From: Klebsiella africana
Lineage (GTDB): Bacteria > Pseudomonadota > Gammaproteobacteria > Enterobacterales > Enterobacteriaceae
DNA length: 64,000 nt
Direction: 5' to 3'
Assembly (NCBI RefSeq): GCF_020526085.1
Contig: NZ_CP084874.1
Location: forward strand, 2,976,001-3,040,000
Shown here: one piece after another, positions 16,670 through 28,641 of the stretch
How the letters are laid out: every line of letters begins with the position of its first letter
Numbering within the stretch: position 1 is the stretch's first letter
Notes under the pieces: model-generated
Told to the model about the DNA's origin: nothing
Seen by the model: only the letters and a program-made list of their open reading frames with translations
Databases searched by the model: none
Made by a program: the position numbers and the translations under genes

Positions 16670-19342
16670 TTACAGCATATTACGGATGACGTAGTGCAGG
16701 ATGCCATCGTTGCGGTAGTAGGTCAGCTCGGTCGCAGTGTCGATACGGCACCGACACGGGATCACGTCCTGCGTGCCGTCAGCCCGCGTAACCGTGACCG
16801 GCACCGTCGCGCCAGGCTGAAGCGACTCCAGGTTGCTGATATCAATCCGCTCCTCCCCGGTCAACTGCAGCGTTTTACGGGTCACACCTTGCGGGAACTC
16901 CAGCGGCAAAATGCCCATTCCGATCAGGTTGGAACGATGGATACGTTCGAAGGATTCGGCGATCACCACCCGGATCCCCAGCAGGCGCGGCCCCTTGGCC
17001 GCCCAGTCACGGCTGGAACCTGACCCATACTCCTTGCCGGCGATCACCGCCAGCGGTATGCCTTCGGCTTTATACCGCATCGCCGCATCGTAAATCGCCA
17101 CCGGTTCGCTATCCGGTAGATGGCGGGTCATCCCTCCTTCCACGCCCGGCACCATTTCGTTGCGAATGCGGATATTGGCGAAGGTGCCACGCATCATCAC
17201 CTCATGGTTACCGCGACGGGAACCGTAGGAGTTAAAGTCACGCCGGGCAACCCCATGCTCCTGCAGATAGCGGCCTGCCGGACTATCGGCTTTGATACTC
17301 CCCGCCGGCGAAATGTGGTCAGTAGTTACTGAATCGCCCAGCATAGCGAGGATCCGTGCGCCGTGAATATCCTCCACCGGCTGCGGCTCGACGTCCATCT
17401 CGTCAAAGAACGGCGACAAGCGAATATAGGTGGAGTCCTCCTGCCAGTCATAAGTATCTGACGCGTCCACTTTGATTGCTTTCCACTCATCAGTACCGGA
17501 AAACACTTCCGCGTACTCTTTGCGGAACATCTCGGTGGAGACCTGTTCCACCGCGCGGGCAATCTCCTCCCCGCTCGGCCAGATATCTTTAAGATAAACC
17601 GGCTCGCCATTCTTACCCTGCCCCAACGGCTCGCGGGTGAGGTCGATATTCATGTTCCCCGCCAGGGCGTAAGCGACGACCAGCGGCGGGGAGGCCAGCC
17701 AGTTGGTTTTCACCAGCGGATGGATACGCCCTTCGAAGTTACGGTTACCGGAGAGCACCGCCCCAACGGTCAGATCGCCCTTTTTGATCGCCTCTTCGAT
17801 CGGTTCCGGCAACGGACCGGAGTTACCGATACAGGTGGTACAGCCATATCCCACCAGATTAAAGCCGAGCTGGTCGAGGTAAGGCGTCAGGCCGGCATGA
17901 GCCAGATAATCTGACACGACTTTCGAGCCTGGAGCCAGAGACGCTTTTACCCACGGCTGCGGCTGCAGGCCACGTTCCACGGCTTTTTTCGCCAGCAGAC
18001 CAGCGGCCATCAGCACGCTGGGGTTGGAGGTGTTCGTGCAGGAGGTGATGGCCGCAATGGCTACGGCGCCATCCGGCAGCGAGTAATGATGCCCGTTCAG
18101 CGTATAGTCTACCGGCTGACGCTGACGCTGAAGGTGGTTAACCTCCAGCTCGCCGCTGGCGGCAAAGGCTTTCGGCACATCGCCCAGCGCCACGCGATCT
18201 TGCGGCCGCTTCGGCCCGGCGAGGCTCGCCTCAACGCTGCCCATATCCAGTGCCAGGGTGCTGGTAAAGACCGGCTCATCGCCAGGCTGGCGCCACATGC
18301 CCTGCGCTTTGGCATAAGCTTCCACCAACGCGACCTGCTCTTCGCTACGGCCGCTGAGACGCATATAGCTGAGCGTCACGTCATCGATCGGGAAGAAGCC
18401 GCAGGTGGCGCCATACTCCGGCGCCATATTGGCGATGGTGGCGCGGTCGGCCAGGGGTAAGGTATCCAGCCCGTCGCCGTAAAATTCAACAAATTTGCCG
18501 ACGACACCGTGCTGGCGCAGCATCTGGGTAACGGTCAGTACCAGATCAGTGGCGGTGATACCTTCACGCAGTTTACCGCTGAGTTTAAAGCCCACCACAT
18601 CCGGGATCAGCATCGACACCGGCTGGCCCAGCATGGCGGCTTCCGCCTCAATCCCACCCACGCCCCAGCCAAGCACGCCGAGACCATTAATCATGGTGGT
18701 ATGGGAGTCCGTACCTACCAGAGTATCCGGCCACGCCATCCACTTCCCATTCACCTCTTCGCTCCAGACGGCCCGACCGAGGTATTCGAGGTTGACCTGG
18801 TGACAAATACCGGTGCCCGGCGGCACGACGCTGAAGCGGCTGAAGGCCTGCTGTCCCCAGCGCAGGAAAGCATAGCGCTCGTGGTTACGCTCCATTTCCA
18901 GACGGACGTTATCTTCGAAGGCTTCGTCATCGCCGAAGCGGTCGACGGTCACCGAGTGGTCGATCACCAGGTCAACCGGCGACAGCGGATTCACTTTCGC
19001 GGTATCGCCGCCCAGGCGTTTCACCGCCTCGCGCATCGCGGCCAGATCCACCACCGCCGGCACGCCGGTAAAGTCCTGCATCAGGACGCGAGCCGGACGA
19101 TAGGCAATCTCCCGGTCGGCATGGGCCTGTTGCAGCCAGCCGGCCAGGGCACGAATATCTTCTTCAGTTACCGAGTCACCGTCCTGCCAGCGCAGCAGGT
19201 TTTCCATCAGCACCTTCAGCGATTTGGGCAGCCGACTGATATCACCCAGCTCTTTTTCCGCTAACGGCAGACTGTAGTAGTGCCAGGTTTTCTCGTTGAC
19301 CTGTAGCGTGTCCTTACTGGCTTCTCGTAGGGTTGACGACAT
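16670..19342 (-). CDS. acnA: Aconitate hydratase A
   Basis: 890-residue TCA-cycle enzyme interconverting citrate and isocitrate through cis-aconitate. The three [4Fe-4S] cysteines lie in [12 protein letters not shown] and [14 protein letters not shown]. The C-terminal swivel domain has [20 protein letters not shown] and the substrate-binding [17 protein letters not shown]. The start follows a strong AGGAGGAGC ribosome site. In E. coli AcnA is the stationary-phase, oxidative-stress-resistant form, activated by SoxRS and by iron availability. Confidence 0.97.
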   Translation of the reverse strand: MSSTLREASKDTLQVNEKTWHYYSLPLAEKELGDISRLPKSLKVLMENLLRWQDGDSVTEEDIRALAGWLQQAHADREIAYRPARVLMQDFTGVPAVVDLAAMREAVKRLGGDTAKVNPLSPVDLVIDHSVTVDRFGDDEAFEDNVRLEMERNHERYAFLRWGQQAFSRFSVVPPGTGICHQVNLEYLGRAVWSEEVNGKWMAWPDTLVGTDSHTTMINGLGVLGWGVGGIEAEAAMLGQPVSMLIPDVVGFKLSGKLREGITATDLVLTVTQMLRQHGVVGKFVEFYGDGLDTLPLADRATIANMAPEYGATCGFFPIDDVTLSYMRLSGRSEEQVALVEAYAKAQGMWRQPGDEPVFTSTLALDMGSVEASLAGPKRPQDRVALGDVPKAFAASGELEVNHLQRQRQPVDYTLNGHHYSLPDGAVAIAAITSCTNTSNPSVLMAAGLLAKKAVERGLQPQPWVKASLAPGSKVVSDYLAHAGLTPYLDQLGFNLVGYGCTTCIGNSGPLPEPIEEAIKKGDLTVGAVLSGNRNFEGRIHPLVKTNWLASPPLVVAYALAGNMNIDLTREPLGQGKNGEPVYLKDIWPSGEEIARAVEQVSTEMFRKEYAEVFSGTDEWKAIKVDASDTYDWQEDSTYIRLSPFFDEMDVEPQPVEDIHGARILAMLGDSVTTDHISPAGSIKADSPAGRYLQEHGVARRDFNSYGSRRGNHEVMMRGTFANIRIRNEMVPGVEGGMTRHLPDSEPVAIYDAAMRYKAEGIPLAVIAGKEYGSGSSRDWAAKGPRLLGIRVVIAESFERIHRSNLIGMGILPLEFPQGVTRKTLQLTGEERIDISNLESLQPGATVPVTVTRADGTQDVIPCRCRIDTATELTYYRNDGILHYVIRNML

Positions 19343-19557
19343 AGCTCCTCCTTTATCTCAGGGATGGCATACCCTGATTCTCCTCAGGGTCTCCATTAAA
19401 GATAACACATACTGAGCATAACACTTTGATAACAACCCAAATTGCTAAATGCCGGGAGGGCGCAGGTCCTGGAACGGGAATTATCTTAATACCGGCGAAA
19501 AGGCACCAAAATAGTGCAACGAGGTGGTTAAAGGCGATATTGTATTAGTACATGAGG

Positions 19558-19601
19558 ACAAAAAAAGAGCTAATCTGTCAGCGAGGGATGATTAGCTCTT
19601 A
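19558..19601 (-). terminator. Intrinsic terminator upstream of acnA, after ymiA
   Basis: On the minus strand AAGAGCTAATC pairs with GATTAGCTCTT and is followed directly by a run of seven T. This is a classic Rho-independent terminator for the transcript coming from ymiA, keeping it out of acnA. Confidence 0.8.
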
Positions 19602-19696
19602 TGAGTGGTTTCTGGTTGGATAAATCCCGCGGCAAAATATATTCTCCCTGTATTGCCGGTCACTAATTTTATATTACAGTTTCCTTTCACTGTCAT
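19592..19696 (-). CDS. Possible micro-protein of 34 residues between ymiA and acnA
   Basis: The minus-strand frame starts at ATG 19694-19696 and encodes 34 residues beginning MTVKGNCNIKLV and ending in ETTHKS, with the stop inside the terminator stem. In E. coli a second very short gene (ymiC/yciX) occupies this interval next to ymiA, which is the only reason to list it. The ribosome site is poor, and I do not recognise the protein. It may not be translated. Confidence 0.2.
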   Translation of the reverse strand: MTVKGNCNIKLVTGNTGRIYFAAGFIQPETTHKS

Positions 19697-19732
19697 AAAA
19701 ATGACATGTATCTACAACGATGACCTACAGCT

Positions 19733-19900
19733 TTAGCTGACAATCCAGATGTTGCAGATGGTGAGCGCGATGATGCTCCAGAACATCGCCAGCCCTACCA
19801 ACACTACGCCCCATACGCGACTACGCAGAACGGGATCGATTTCGGTTTTGTCATTCTCGTATGACATCGCCAGTTTCATGTAATCGATATTACTTATCAT
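19733..19900 (-). CDS. ymiA: YmiA-family small membrane protein
   Basis: 55-residue protein encoded between acnA and cysB, the location of ymiA in E. coli. The polar N-terminus contains KLAMSYENDKTEIDPVLRSRVW, broken by a charged stretch, and is followed by one hydrophobic helix (about residues 31-54: GVVLVGLAMFWSIIALTICN). The E. coli protein has the same plan (a short basic region, then FW and a hydrophobic helix). The GGTGGTG motif 5 bases before ATG serves as ribosome site. Function is unknown; a single-pass inner-membrane micro-protein. Confidence 0.7.
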   Translation of the reverse strand: MISNIDYMKLAMSYENDKTEIDPVLRSRVWGVVLVGLAMFWSIIALTICNIWIVS

Positions 19901-20104
19901 ATTGTCACCACCAATTGCTCAAATCATCAGGTACAGATAAATCTTAATTATGGATAAAAGATTAATCCAGTGAATTTAGGCTTGATGGAATATATTTAAC
20001 CGGTTATTTGATCGCGGCGGGCATAATGGCAAACGTGTTACCAGAATTTATTAATTTTGTGATTGGTTCGAGGTTTACGTCGTTAAATAAGGGCCATGAT
20101 AGTT

Positions 20105-20138
20105 AATGGCACTCCCACAAGGAATGCCATTATTTTTA
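20105..20138. terminator. Hairpin just downstream of cysB
   Basis: AATGGCA (20105-20111) pairs with TGCCATT (20125-20131), a few bases beyond the cysB stop. The T-rich side (atttttat) is on the plus strand, so minus-strand termination for cysB would be weaker. Listed as a probable cysB 3' structure. Confidence 0.45.
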
Positions 20139-20144
20139 TCAGGG

Positions 20145-21326
<1,182 letters not shown>

Positions 21327-21390
21327 CTAACGAAAAATAATATAGGTGGTTATAAGGGGCAAAAAACCCATGCGGAAGGGAGAAACGACA

Positions 21391-21417
21391 CGGCAGAGAT
21401 ATCCGCTATCTCTGCCG
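21391..21417 (-). terminator. Stem-loop 1 downstream of topA
   Basis: A perfect 11-bp stem CGGCAGAGATA / TATCTCTGCCG with a 5-base loop, about 50 bases after the topA stop. The minus-strand continuation is only moderately T-rich. Confidence 0.5.
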
Positions 21418-21426
21418 GTCGGAGGA

Positions 21427-21450
21427 GCAGGAAAAGCGTGCTTTTCCTGC
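21427..21450 (-). terminator. Stem-loop 2 downstream of topA
   Basis: A perfect 11-bp stem GCAGGAAAAGC / GCTTTTCCTGC with a 2-base spacer, immediately after the topA stop. It forms a tandem with the next hairpin (21391-21417); together they probably end or protect the topA transcript. Confidence 0.5.
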
Positions 21451-21464
21451 CCGAACGAACGCCA

Positions 21465-24062
21465 TTATTTTTTAGCTTCCGTCCATTTACCGTCGATAAA
21501 GAAGGCTGACCAGCCGGTCGCTTTACCCTCTTTTTCGGAGGCAACATACTGCTGCTTCGTTTTACGGCTAAAACGTACCAGTGTTTTATTGCCTTCCGGA
21601 TCCTGCTGCGGCGCATCGGCAAGATAGCGCAGTTTTTCCGGCAGACGATCGCGGAAGCGGTAAAGCTCCTCCACCAGCGGCGCACGCGTTTCCCGTGATT
21701 TCGGGAAGGTGTTGGCCGCCAGGAAGACACCCGCCGCCCCGTCACGCAGGACGAAATAAGCGTCAGACTTCTCGCACGGCAGCTCCGGCAGCGGGACCGG
21801 ATCTTCCTTCGGCGGAGCCACTTCGCCATTGCGCAGGATCTTACGCGTGTTTTTACATTCGTCGTTGGTACAGGCCATGTACTTACCGAAACGCCCCATT
21901 TTCAGGTGCATTTCAGAACCGCACTTCTCGCACTCCACCACCGGGCCGTCATAGCCCTTGATGCGGAACTCGCCCTCTTCAATCTCATAGCCGTCGCAGG
22001 TCGGGTTATTACCACAGACGTGCAGTTTACGCTTGGGATCGATAAGGTAGCTGTCCATCGCCGTCCCGCACTTCTGGCAGCGACGTTTAGCACGCAGGGC
22101 GTTAGTTTCCGCGTCATCGCCTTCCAGTACGTTGAGGACTTCGTTTTCCGGCACCAGGTTGATGGTGGTTTTGCACCGCTCTTTCGGCGGCAGGGCATAA
22201 CCCGAACAGCCGAGGAAAACGCCGGTGCTGGCGGTACGGATCCCCATTTTACGACCGCAGGTTGGGCAGTCGATGCTGGTAAGCACCATCGGGTTCGGCT
22301 GCATGCCGCCCTCTTCTGGATCTTTCTCTGCCGTCTCCAGCTGGGTGGTGAAATCGCCAAAGAAGTGGTTCAGCACCTCTTTCCACTCGGCCTGGTGGTT
22401 GGCCACCTGGTCGAGACGATCTTCCATCTGTGCGGTGAAGTCGTAGTTCATCAGATCGCGGAAGTTTTCTTCCAGCCGGTCGGTGACGATCTCGCCCATT
22501 TTCTCTGCGTAAAAACGCCGGTTTTCTACCCGCACGTAGCCACGATCCTGAATGGTCGAGATGATCGACGCGTAGGTCGACGGACGGCCGATGCCGCGTT
22601 TTTCCAGCTCTTTCACTAGCGAGGCTTCGCTGAAGCGCGCCGGCGGCTTGGTAAAGTGCTGCGCAGGCGTCAGCTCCACCAGGCTCAGGCGGTCGCCCTG
22701 TTTGACCACCGGCAGCGTCCGGTCTTCATCGCCCTTGCGCAGAGCCGGCATGACTTTTGTCCAGCCGTCGAAACGTAAGGTGCGACCGCGCGCTTTCAGT
22801 TTGAAATCACCCGCTGCCACGGTCAGCGTGGTGGAGTCGTATTGCGCCGGCGTCATCTGACAGGCGACAAACTGGCGCCAGATCAGCTGATAGAGCTTCT
22901 GCGCATCCGCTTCCATATCTTTCAGCGTTTCGGCCAGGACGTTCACGTCAGAAGGACGAATCGCTTCGTGCGCTTCCTGCGAGTTTTCTTTGCTGGCGTA
23001 CTGGTTAGCGCTCTCCGGCAGATATTTTTTGCCAAAGTTGTCGCTGATATAGCCGCGAACCATGTTCAGCGCGTCCTGACTCAGGTTAGTAGAGTCCGTA
23101 CGCATATAGGTAATGTGCCCCGCCTCATAGAGACGTTGAGCCATCATCATGGTCTTTTTCACGCCGAAACCGAGACGGGTGCTGGCCGCCTGCTGCAGCG
23201 TGGAGGTGATAAACGGCGCGCCCGGCTTGCTGCTGGTCGGTTTGTCTTCCCGCTCCAGCACGCTGTAGCTGGCTTTTTCCAGCAGCGATACCGCCGCCAT
23301 GGTTTCATCACGGCTGACCGGACGGAACGGCTTATCGTCTTTATGGGTCACCTGCAGAGGCAGCGCGTCGCCGCCTGGCGTGGTGGTGCTGGCATCAACT
23401 TCCCAGTACTCTTCCGGGACGAACGCTTTAATTTCACGCTCACGCTCCACCACCAGGCGGACCGCAACGGACTGCACGCGCCCGGCAGAAAGACCACGGG
23501 CAATTTTCTTCCACAGCAGCGGCGAGACCATATAGCCCACCACGCGGTCCATAAAGCGGCGCGCCTGCTGGGCGTTAACCCGATCGATATTCAGTTCGCC
23601 CGGCTTTTCGAAGGCCTGACGAATCGCGTTTTTGGTGATCTCATTGAACACCACGCGGCTGTAACGCTGTTCATCGCCGCCGATCACTTCCCGCAGGTGC
23701 CAGGCAATGGCTTCCCCTTCGCGGTCAAGGTCGGTTGCGAGATATATGTGGTCAGCTTTTTCCGCCAACTGTTTGAGTTCTGAAACTACCTTTTCTTTAC
23801 CCGGAAGTACTTCATAGTGCGCATTCCAGTCATGCCATGGGTCCACGCCCATGCGGTTAACCAGAGCGCCGCGTTCGTCCTTTTTAGGCTTTTTAGCCCC
23901 TTTGGTGGCGGTAGAGTCGGCGCTCTTTTTGGAAGCTGATCCACTGGTCGGCAAATCGCGGATATGACCGACGCTGGATTTCACCACGTAGTCATTACCC
24001 AGATACTTATTGATCGTTTTGGCTTTTGCCGGGGACTCAACGATAACGAGAGCTTTACCCAT
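21465..24062 (-). CDS. topA: DNA topoisomerase I
   Basis: 865-residue type IA topoisomerase that relaxes negative supercoils. The ATG at 24062 ([18 protein letters not shown]) is preferred over the GTG two codons upstream because of the AAAGGT ribosome site and the E. coli length. It has an N-terminal TOPRIM domain with the acidic [16 protein letters not shown] motif and the active-site tyrosine in [12 protein letters not shown] (near residue 319). The C-terminal zinc ribbons are [18 protein letters not shown] and CEKCGSEMH. The start region is divergent from yciN. Confidence 0.97.
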   Translation of the reverse strand: MGKALVIVESPAKAKTINKYLGNDYVVKSSVGHIRDLPTSGSASKKSADSTATKGAKKPKKDERGALVNRMGVDPWHDWNAHYEVLPGKEKVVSELKQLAEKADHIYLATDLDREGEAIAWHLREVIGGDEQRYSRVVFNEITKNAIRQAFEKPGELNIDRVNAQQARRFMDRVVGYMVSPLLWKKIARGLSAGRVQSVAVRLVVEREREIKAFVPEEYWEVDASTTTPGGDALPLQVTHKDDKPFRPVSRDETMAAVSLLEKASYSVLEREDKPTSSKPGAPFITSTLQQAASTRLGFGVKKTMMMAQRLYEAGHITYMRTDSTNLSQDALNMVRGYISDNFGKKYLPESANQYASKENSQEAHEAIRPSDVNVLAETLKDMEADAQKLYQLIWRQFVACQMTPAQYDSTTLTVAAGDFKLKARGRTLRFDGWTKVMPALRKGDEDRTLPVVKQGDRLSLVELTPAQHFTKPPARFSEASLVKELEKRGIGRPSTYASIISTIQDRGYVRVENRRFYAEKMGEIVTDRLEENFRDLMNYDFTAQMEDRLDQVANHQAEWKEVLNHFFGDFTTQLETAEKDPEEGGMQPNPMVLTSIDCPTCGRKMGIRTASTGVFLGCSGYALPPKERCKTTINLVPENEVLNVLEGDDAETNALRAKRRCQKCGTAMDSYLIDPKRKLHVCGNNPTCDGYEIEEGEFRIKGYDGPVVECEKCGSEMHLKMGRFGKYMACTNDECKNTRKILRNGEVAPPKEDPVPLPELPCEKSDAYFVLRDGAAGVFLAANTFPKSRETRAPLVEELYRFRDRLPEKLRYLADAPQQDPEGNKTLVRFSRKTKQQYVASEKEGKATGWSAFFIDGKWTEAKK

Positions 24063-24068
24063 ATTCAC

Positions 24069-24468
24069 CTTTACCTAATTTGATTCATCCAGGAATACAT
24101 CGCACATTCATACACCCTCCACTGGCGACTGCCTCATATGTTGCGGCACCGTCGGTGAATATCAACCCTGAACACCCGTTTCATTTCCGTAAAACCAGGC
24201 GCTTGAGTTTGCTGACTTTTTCTCGTCAGGTGACATAGCACGAAGAATTTTTGGCCGAATGTCAAGCAAATCTGTTGCCAGATCGCCGAAAGCGTCACAC
24301 TGTACCTGATAAAATTCGTTACGCAACTTTATTAGCATGCAAAAGCAAATCCCGCCAGTAAACGGCTGTTTCTCCACTGGTTACGATTACCCCTGTTTTG
24401 TCCATGGAAAATTTGCCCCACGCCGCTGCGCGGCGTACACTACGCGCGGAGAAAAAGAGGAGTCCGTT
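24069..24468. other. Divergent regulatory region between topA and yciN
   Basis: 400 bases without a convincing gene. It must contain the topA promoters (several in E. coli, including heat-shock and supercoiling-sensitive ones) and the yciN promoter. A 71-codon minus-strand frame (24162-24377) is present but has no recognisable homology or ribosome site. Confidence 0.5.
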
Positions 24469-24720
24469 ATGCAAGGTACAACCCAACCAATCGATCGCCA
24501 GACGCTGCTCGAAAAAGCCAACAAACTTATTCGTGAACATGAGGATACGTTAGCCGGTATCGAAGCCACCGACGTCGTTCAGCGCAACAATGTCCTGGTG
24601 TTTAGCGGTGAGTTTTATCTTGATGAGCAGGGACTACCGACGCCGAAGAGTACAGCGGTATTTAACATGTTTAAGTATCTCGCTCACGAGCTGTCGGACA
24701 AGTACCACCTGGTCGATTAA
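24469..24720 (+). CDS. yciN: YciN family protein
   Basis: 83-residue cytoplasmic protein, the same length as E. coli YciN. The ATG at 24469 follows AGAGGAG, and the longer upstream frame is rejected. The sequence is acidic, with a helical N-terminus ([24 protein letters not shown]), a beta segment ([17 protein letters not shown]) and a C-terminal helix. Its function is unknown. It lies between divergent topA and convergent sohB, as in E. coli. Confidence 0.88.
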   Translation: MQGTTQPIDRQTLLEKANKLIREHEDTLAGIEATDVVQRNNVLVFSGEFYLDEQGLPTPKSTAVFNMFKYLAHELSDKYHLVD

Positions 24721-24767
24721 GACCGGTGAAAACAATAACGCGAGGCCCTGGCCTCGCGTTATGCTAT

Positions 24768-25814
24768 TTACATCAGCGGTTTCTGACCGCGCTGCCACCA
24801 GCGCAGCAGAAGTCGATCGGCGCTCTCCGCCGCGCTGCCGGTGAAGCGGTCGAGCATTTTCTTGCGCTGTTGATAGCGCACTCCAATCACTTCGTGACTC
24901 TCCATGAGCCCCAGCAGCAGCTCATCGCTGGTTTCAACCGCATCCACCAGCCCTTTTTCCAGCGCCTGCACCCCGTACCAGTGCTCGCCGGTAGCTACCT
25001 GCTCGATATCAAGTCCCGGGCGCATCCGATGAACGAAATCCTTGAACAAATGGTGCGTCTCATTGAGATCCTCACGGAACTTGCGCCGCCCTTCTTCGGT
25101 ATTTTCTCCGAGCATCGTGAGCGTCCGTTTGTACTGCCCGGCGGTATGCAGTTCGATATCAATATCTTTGTTCTTCAGGAAGCGGTGCAGGTTCGGGATC
25201 TGCGCCACCACGCCAATTGACCCAAGAATCGCAAACGGCGCCGAGACAATCTTGTTCGCCACGCAGGCCATCATATAGCCGCCGCTAGCCGCTACTTTAT
25301 CGACCGCCACCGTCAGCGGGATCTGTTTGTCACGCAAGCGCTGCAGTTGAGAAGCCGCCAGCCCGTAGCCGTGCACCACTCCGCCGGGGCTTTCCAGACG
25401 AATAACTACCTGATCGCGCGCTTTCGCCGCCGCCAGCACCGCAGTGATCTCTTCCCGCAGGCTATTGACCTCATGGGCATCCATACTGCCTTTGAAATCC
25501 AGCACCCAGGCGCGCGGCTTGCCTTCCGGCTCGGTATTACCCAGCTTCGCCCGCGCTTTGGCAGCCTTCGCCTCTTGTTTTTGCTTTTTCTTCTGCGCCT
25601 TATGCCACTGCTTCTGCTGCGGGCCGTCCAGCAGCGCCACCGTCAGCGATTCCTTCATCTCTTTATAATGCTCGCTAAGATTGGTCACCCGCAGCTCGCC
25701 GCGCTGCTTCTTGCGCTGAGCGAGGTTGACGATAATAGCGGCAATCACCGCGATGGCGACAACAACGGTCGCGATCTTGGCTAAAAATAAGCCGTACTGA
25801 GCAAGTAATTCCAC
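24768..25814 (-). CDS. sohB: SohB, inner-membrane S49-family protease
   Basis: 348-residue signal-peptide-peptidase-A-like serine protease. The GTG at 25812-25814 is chosen as start: it has AAGGTG 6 bases upstream and gives the E. coli sequence (xELL-YGLFLAKI); the open frame reaching 25985 is rejected. Residues 10-30 form a membrane anchor, followed by a lysine-rich cytoplasmic/periplasmic linker. The S49 core has the nucleophile serine in KVAASGGYMMA and the catalytic region VIRLESPGGVVHGYG. The exact physiological role is unclear; multicopy sohB suppresses degP defects in E. coli. Confidence 0.93.
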   Translation of the reverse strand: MELLAQYGLFLAKIATVVVAIAVIAAIIVNLAQRKKQRGELRVTNLSEHYKEMKESLTVALLDGPQQKQWHKAQKKKQKQEAKAAKARAKLGNTEPEGKPRAWVLDFKGSMDAHEVNSLREEITAVLAAAKARDQVVIRLESPGGVVHGYGLAASQLQRLRDKQIPLTVAVDKVAASGGYMMACVANKIVSAPFAILGSIGVVAQIPNLHRFLKNKDIDIELHTAGQYKRTLTMLGENTEEGRRKFREDLNETHHLFKDFVHRMRPGLDIEQVATGEHWYGVQALEKGLVDAVETSDELLLGLMESHEVIGVRYQQRKKMLDRFTGSAAESADRLLLRWWQRGQKPLM

Positions 25815-26070
25815 GTTTTCACCTTGTGTAAAGCACTGACGTTGCTGCACAGTGTACCTCAGCCGCTGGCGAGAAGTCTTTGTGCTTTGTGTCCTCTGCG
25901 TAGCCGATTCCAGTTTTTTTTCAGCGAGACTGAAATCGTTGCAAGATATTAATTTTGTGAATACTTTCCGCTTCGCCGATTGCAATGGCGGACGCTTTCA
26001 GGCATAACAGCGCAAAAGTGAGATACCAAAGATGAAGCGCGATCGGCAGCCGATCGCCAAAGGAGTCGCC

Positions 26071-26832
26071 GTGCATTATCAACCGCAACGCCACTTGCTG
26101 AAAGATCGCATCATTCTGGTCACCGGGGCCAGCGACGGAATTGGTCGTGAAGCGGCCCTGACCTACGCCCGCTATAGCGCCAGTGTGATTCTGCTGGGTC
26201 GCAACGACGATAAACTGCGCATTGTCGCCCAGGAGATTGAGCGCGAGGGCGGCATTCCCCCTCGCTGGTTTACCCTCGACTTGCTCACCTGTACGCCGCA
26301 GGCGTGCCAGCAGCTGGCACAGCAGATCAGCATGCACTATCCCCGCCTTGACGGCGTGCTGCACAACGCCGGCCTGCTCGGCGACATCTGCCCCATGGAC
26401 GAGCAGAAGCCGGAGGTCTGGCAGCAGGTGATGCAGGTGAACGTCAACGGCACCTTTATGCTGACCCAGGCGCTTCTTCCTTTATTACTTCGTTCGGAAT
26501 CGGGCTCGCTGGTCTTCACCTCTTCCAGCGTCGGTCGTCAGGGCCGCGCCAACTGGGGCGCCTATGCCGTTTCCAAATTCGCCACCGAAGGCATGATGCA
26601 GGTGCTGGCCGACGAGTATCAAAGCCGCCACCTGCGAGTAAATTGTATCAACCCCGGCGGCACTCGCACCGGGATGCGCGCCAGCGCATTCCCGACGGAA
26701 GATCCGCTAAAACTGAAAACCCCCGCTGACATTATGCCCGTCTATCTGTGGCTGATGGGTGACGACAGTCGTCGCAAGACGGGAATGACCTTTGACGCCC
26801 AACCGGGCCGTAAGCCAGGAATTGCCCAATGA
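26071..26832 (+). CDS. yciK: YciK, SDR-family oxidoreductase
   Basis: 253-residue short-chain dehydrogenase. The GTG at 26071 preceded by AAAGGAG is the start; it matches E. coli YciK (xHYQP--LL-DRIILVTGA). The cofactor motif is TGASDGIG (residues 18-25), the catalytic serine lies in FTSSSVGRQ, and YAVSK is the Tyr-x3-Lys pair. The substrate is unknown. The TGA overlaps the btuR start by four bases (ATGA), suggesting a two-gene operon. Confidence 0.92.
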   Translation: MHYQPQRHLLKDRIILVTGASDGIGREAALTYARYSASVILLGRNDDKLRIVAQEIEREGGIPPRWFTLDLLTCTPQACQQLAQQISMHYPRLDGVLHNAGLLGDICPMDEQKPEVWQQVMQVNVNGTFMLTQALLPLLLRSESGSLVFTSSSVGRQGRANWGAYAVSKFATEGMMQVLADEYQSRHLRVNCINPGGTRTGMRASAFPTEDPLKLKTPADIMPVYLWLMGDDSRRKTGMTFDAQPGRKPGIAQ

Positions 26833-27419
26833 GTGATGAACGCTACCGCGAACGCCAGCAGCGGCTGAAAGATAAAGTTGACGCCCGGGTGGCGGCAGCC
26901 CAGGACGAACGCGGCATTGTGATGGTCTTTACCGGCAACGGTAAAGGTAAAACCACCGCCGCCTTTGGCACCGCAACCCGCGCCGTCGGCCACGGCAAAA
27001 AAGTCGGCGTGATCCAGTTTATCAAGGGGACCTGGCCTAACGGCGAGCGCAACTTGCTGGAACCCCACGGCGTCGAATTTCAGGTGATGGCCACCGGCTT
27101 CACCTGGAACACCCAGGATCGCGACAGCGACACCGCCGCCTGTCTGGCGGTCTGGGAGCATGCCCGCCGTATGCTCGCTGACGATCAGCTCGATCTGGTG
27201 CTGCTGGACGAGCTGACCTACATGGTGGCGTACGATTACCTGCCGCTGGAGTCGGTGCTGAGCGCCCTGCGTGAGCGTCCTGCCCATCAGTCGGTGATCA
27301 TCACCGGCCGCGGCTGCCATCGCGATATTATTGAACTGGCCGATACAGTCAGCGAACTACGCCCGGTCAAGCATGCGTTTGATGCCGGGATTAAAGCGCA
27401 GATGGGGATTGACTACTGA
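26829..27419 (+). CDS. btuR: Corrinoid (cob(I)yrinic acid a,c-diamide) adenosyltransferase
   Basis: 196-residue CobA/BtuR-type ATP:corrinoid adenosyltransferase. The P-loop is FTGNGKGKTTAAFG (about residues 35-48), and the conserved LLDELTYMVAYDYL lies near residue 125. It attaches the adenosyl group to cobalamin precursors; it serves salvage as well as de novo synthesis. It overlaps yciK by four bases and is followed by a hairpin and the convergent rluB. Confidence 0.96.
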   Translation: MSDERYRERQQRLKDKVDARVAAAQDERGIVMVFTGNGKGKTTAAFGTATRAVGHGKKVGVIQFIKGTWPNGERNLLEPHGVEFQVMATGFTWNTQDRDSDTAACLAVWEHARRMLADDQLDLVLLDELTYMVAYDYLPLESVLSALRERPAHQSVIITGRGCHRDIIELADTVSELRPVKHAFDAGIKAQMGIDY

Positions 27420-27447
27420 GGGCCTGATAGCGCGAAAGGAAGTACAC

Positions 27448-27471
27448 GTTCCGGCGGCAAGCCACCGGAAC
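27448..27471. terminator. Hairpin between convergent btuR and rluB
   Basis: GTTCCGG (27448-27454) pairs with CCGGAAC (27465-27471). It is in the 60-base gap between the ends of btuR and rluB and may act on both transcripts. Confidence 0.55.
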
Positions 27472-27479
27472 ACATAATA

Positions 27480-28382
27480 TTAACCGTTAGTCTTATTGCG
27501 AGTACTGGAACGACGGTTGCTGTTGTTACCCTGGCGCGGATTAGCGCTGGTCTGGCTGTGACGCTTCACCGCCCGACGGATCTGATTGGCTTTCAACCGC
27601 CGACGGTCTTTCTCAACGGCAACCTTAGAGCTGGTTTCCGGCGTGAGCTCCACCAGCTCGCGCAGGTAGTTGGTCTGCGCCAGGTCCAGTTCGGTATAGC
27701 CACCGCGCGGCAGACCTTTCGGCAGCAGAATATCGCCGTAGCGCACGCGGATAAGACGGCTGACCTGCACGCCGACCGCTTCCCACAGACGACGCACTTC
27801 GCGGTTACGCCCTTCGGTCAGGGTGACGTTGTACCACTGGTTAATCCCTTCACCGCCGGTGAATTTGATGGTTTTAAACGCTGCCGGACCATCTTCTAAC
27901 TGTACGCCGCGCGACAGCTGGCGCAGTTTATCATCGTCCACCTGGCCGAAAACGCGAACGGCGTACTCACGCTCGACTTCACGGCTCGGGTGCATCAGGC
28001 GGTTGGCCAGTTCGCCATCGGTAGTGAACAGCAGCAGGCCGCAGGTGTTCACGTCCAGACGACCAACGGCAATCCAGCGCGCGCCGCGCAGTTTAGGCAG
28101 ACGATCAAACACCGTCGGGCGCCCTTCCGGATCGTTACGGGTACACAGCTCGCCTTCCGGCTTATAGTAAGCCAGCACGCGACAGATCTGCTCGGCAGAC
28201 TCTTTCACCGAGATCAGATGACCATCGATACGAATTTTTAAACCGGGGACGATTTCCACACGATCGCCGAGGGTGGCGATTTTACCGTCGACGCTGACGC
28301 GGCCAGCTTCGATTTTCGCTTCAATTTCACGGCGGGAGCCGTGGCCGGCGCGGGCCAGCACTTTTTGCAGTTTCTCGCTCAT
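27480..28382 (-). CDS. rluB: 23S rRNA pseudouridine(2605) synthase
   Basis: 300-residue enzyme, slightly longer than I recall for E. coli RluB owing to the C-terminal tail. An N-terminal S4 RNA-binding domain ([30 protein letters not shown]) precedes the RsuA/RluB catalytic domain with the active aspartate in [17 protein letters not shown]. The C-terminus is a long basic and asparagine-rich tail ([15 protein letters not shown] and beyond), likely disordered and RNA-contacting. Confidence 0.95.
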   Translation of the reverse strand: MSEKLQKVLARAGHGSRREIEAKIEAGRVSVDGKIATLGDRVEIVPGLKIRIDGHLISVKESAEQICRVLAYYKPEGELCTRNDPEGRPTVFDRLPKLRGARWIAVGRLDVNTCGLLLFTTDGELANRLMHPSREVEREYAVRVFGQVDDDKLRQLSRGVQLEDGPAAFKTIKFTGGEGINQWYNVTLTEGRNREVRRLWEAVGVQVSRLIRVRYGDILLPKGLPRGGYTELDLAQTNYLRELVELTPETSSKVAVEKDRRRLKANQIRRAVKRHSQTSANPRQGNNSNRRSSTRNKTNG

Positions 28383-28641
28383 TGAGCTTCCTTAAGGTGT
28401 CGCCTTCCCAGGCGTCTGGTATGCTTTATGAAACAATGAGGCCAAAAGCACAACTCATTGTTACCTATATACTTTTAACGTAAAGTCTCGTCGGCGCATT
28501 CAGCACATTCACCGCGAGCCCGTATTCGTGGCCGAACATACTACACTAACTTCGTCGGGAAAGCTTCTGTTCGCCGCACCGCGCCTTGAGTATGGAACAG
28601 ATTTTCCTTATTCTCCTGTGCGCATTCACGCATAGGGGTCT

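Larger units (their letters stand above)
19343..19732. other. Region between acnA and ymiA: acnA promoter region, terminator and possible micro-ORF
   Basis: This interval of 390 bases has no gene long enough to call with confidence. It contains the acnA promoter region (19343-19555), a minus-strand terminator (19558-19601) and a minus-strand 34-codon open frame (19592-19696) that ends inside the terminator stem. Base composition is AT-rich, as expected for promoters. Confidence 0.5.

Noticed and set aside
18509..19264. 251-codon open frame opposite acnA
   Set aside because: Fully contained in acnA on the other strand; His/Gln-rich shadow composition.
22842..23783. 313-codon open frame on the plus strand opposite topA
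   Set aside because: It is the antisense shadow of topA. High GC content removes stop codons, and its composition (His/Arg/Gln-rich) is not protein-like.
24162..24377. 71-codon minus-strand frame in the topA-yciN gap
   Set aside because: Lies in a promoter region, lacks a ribosome site and resembles no known protein.
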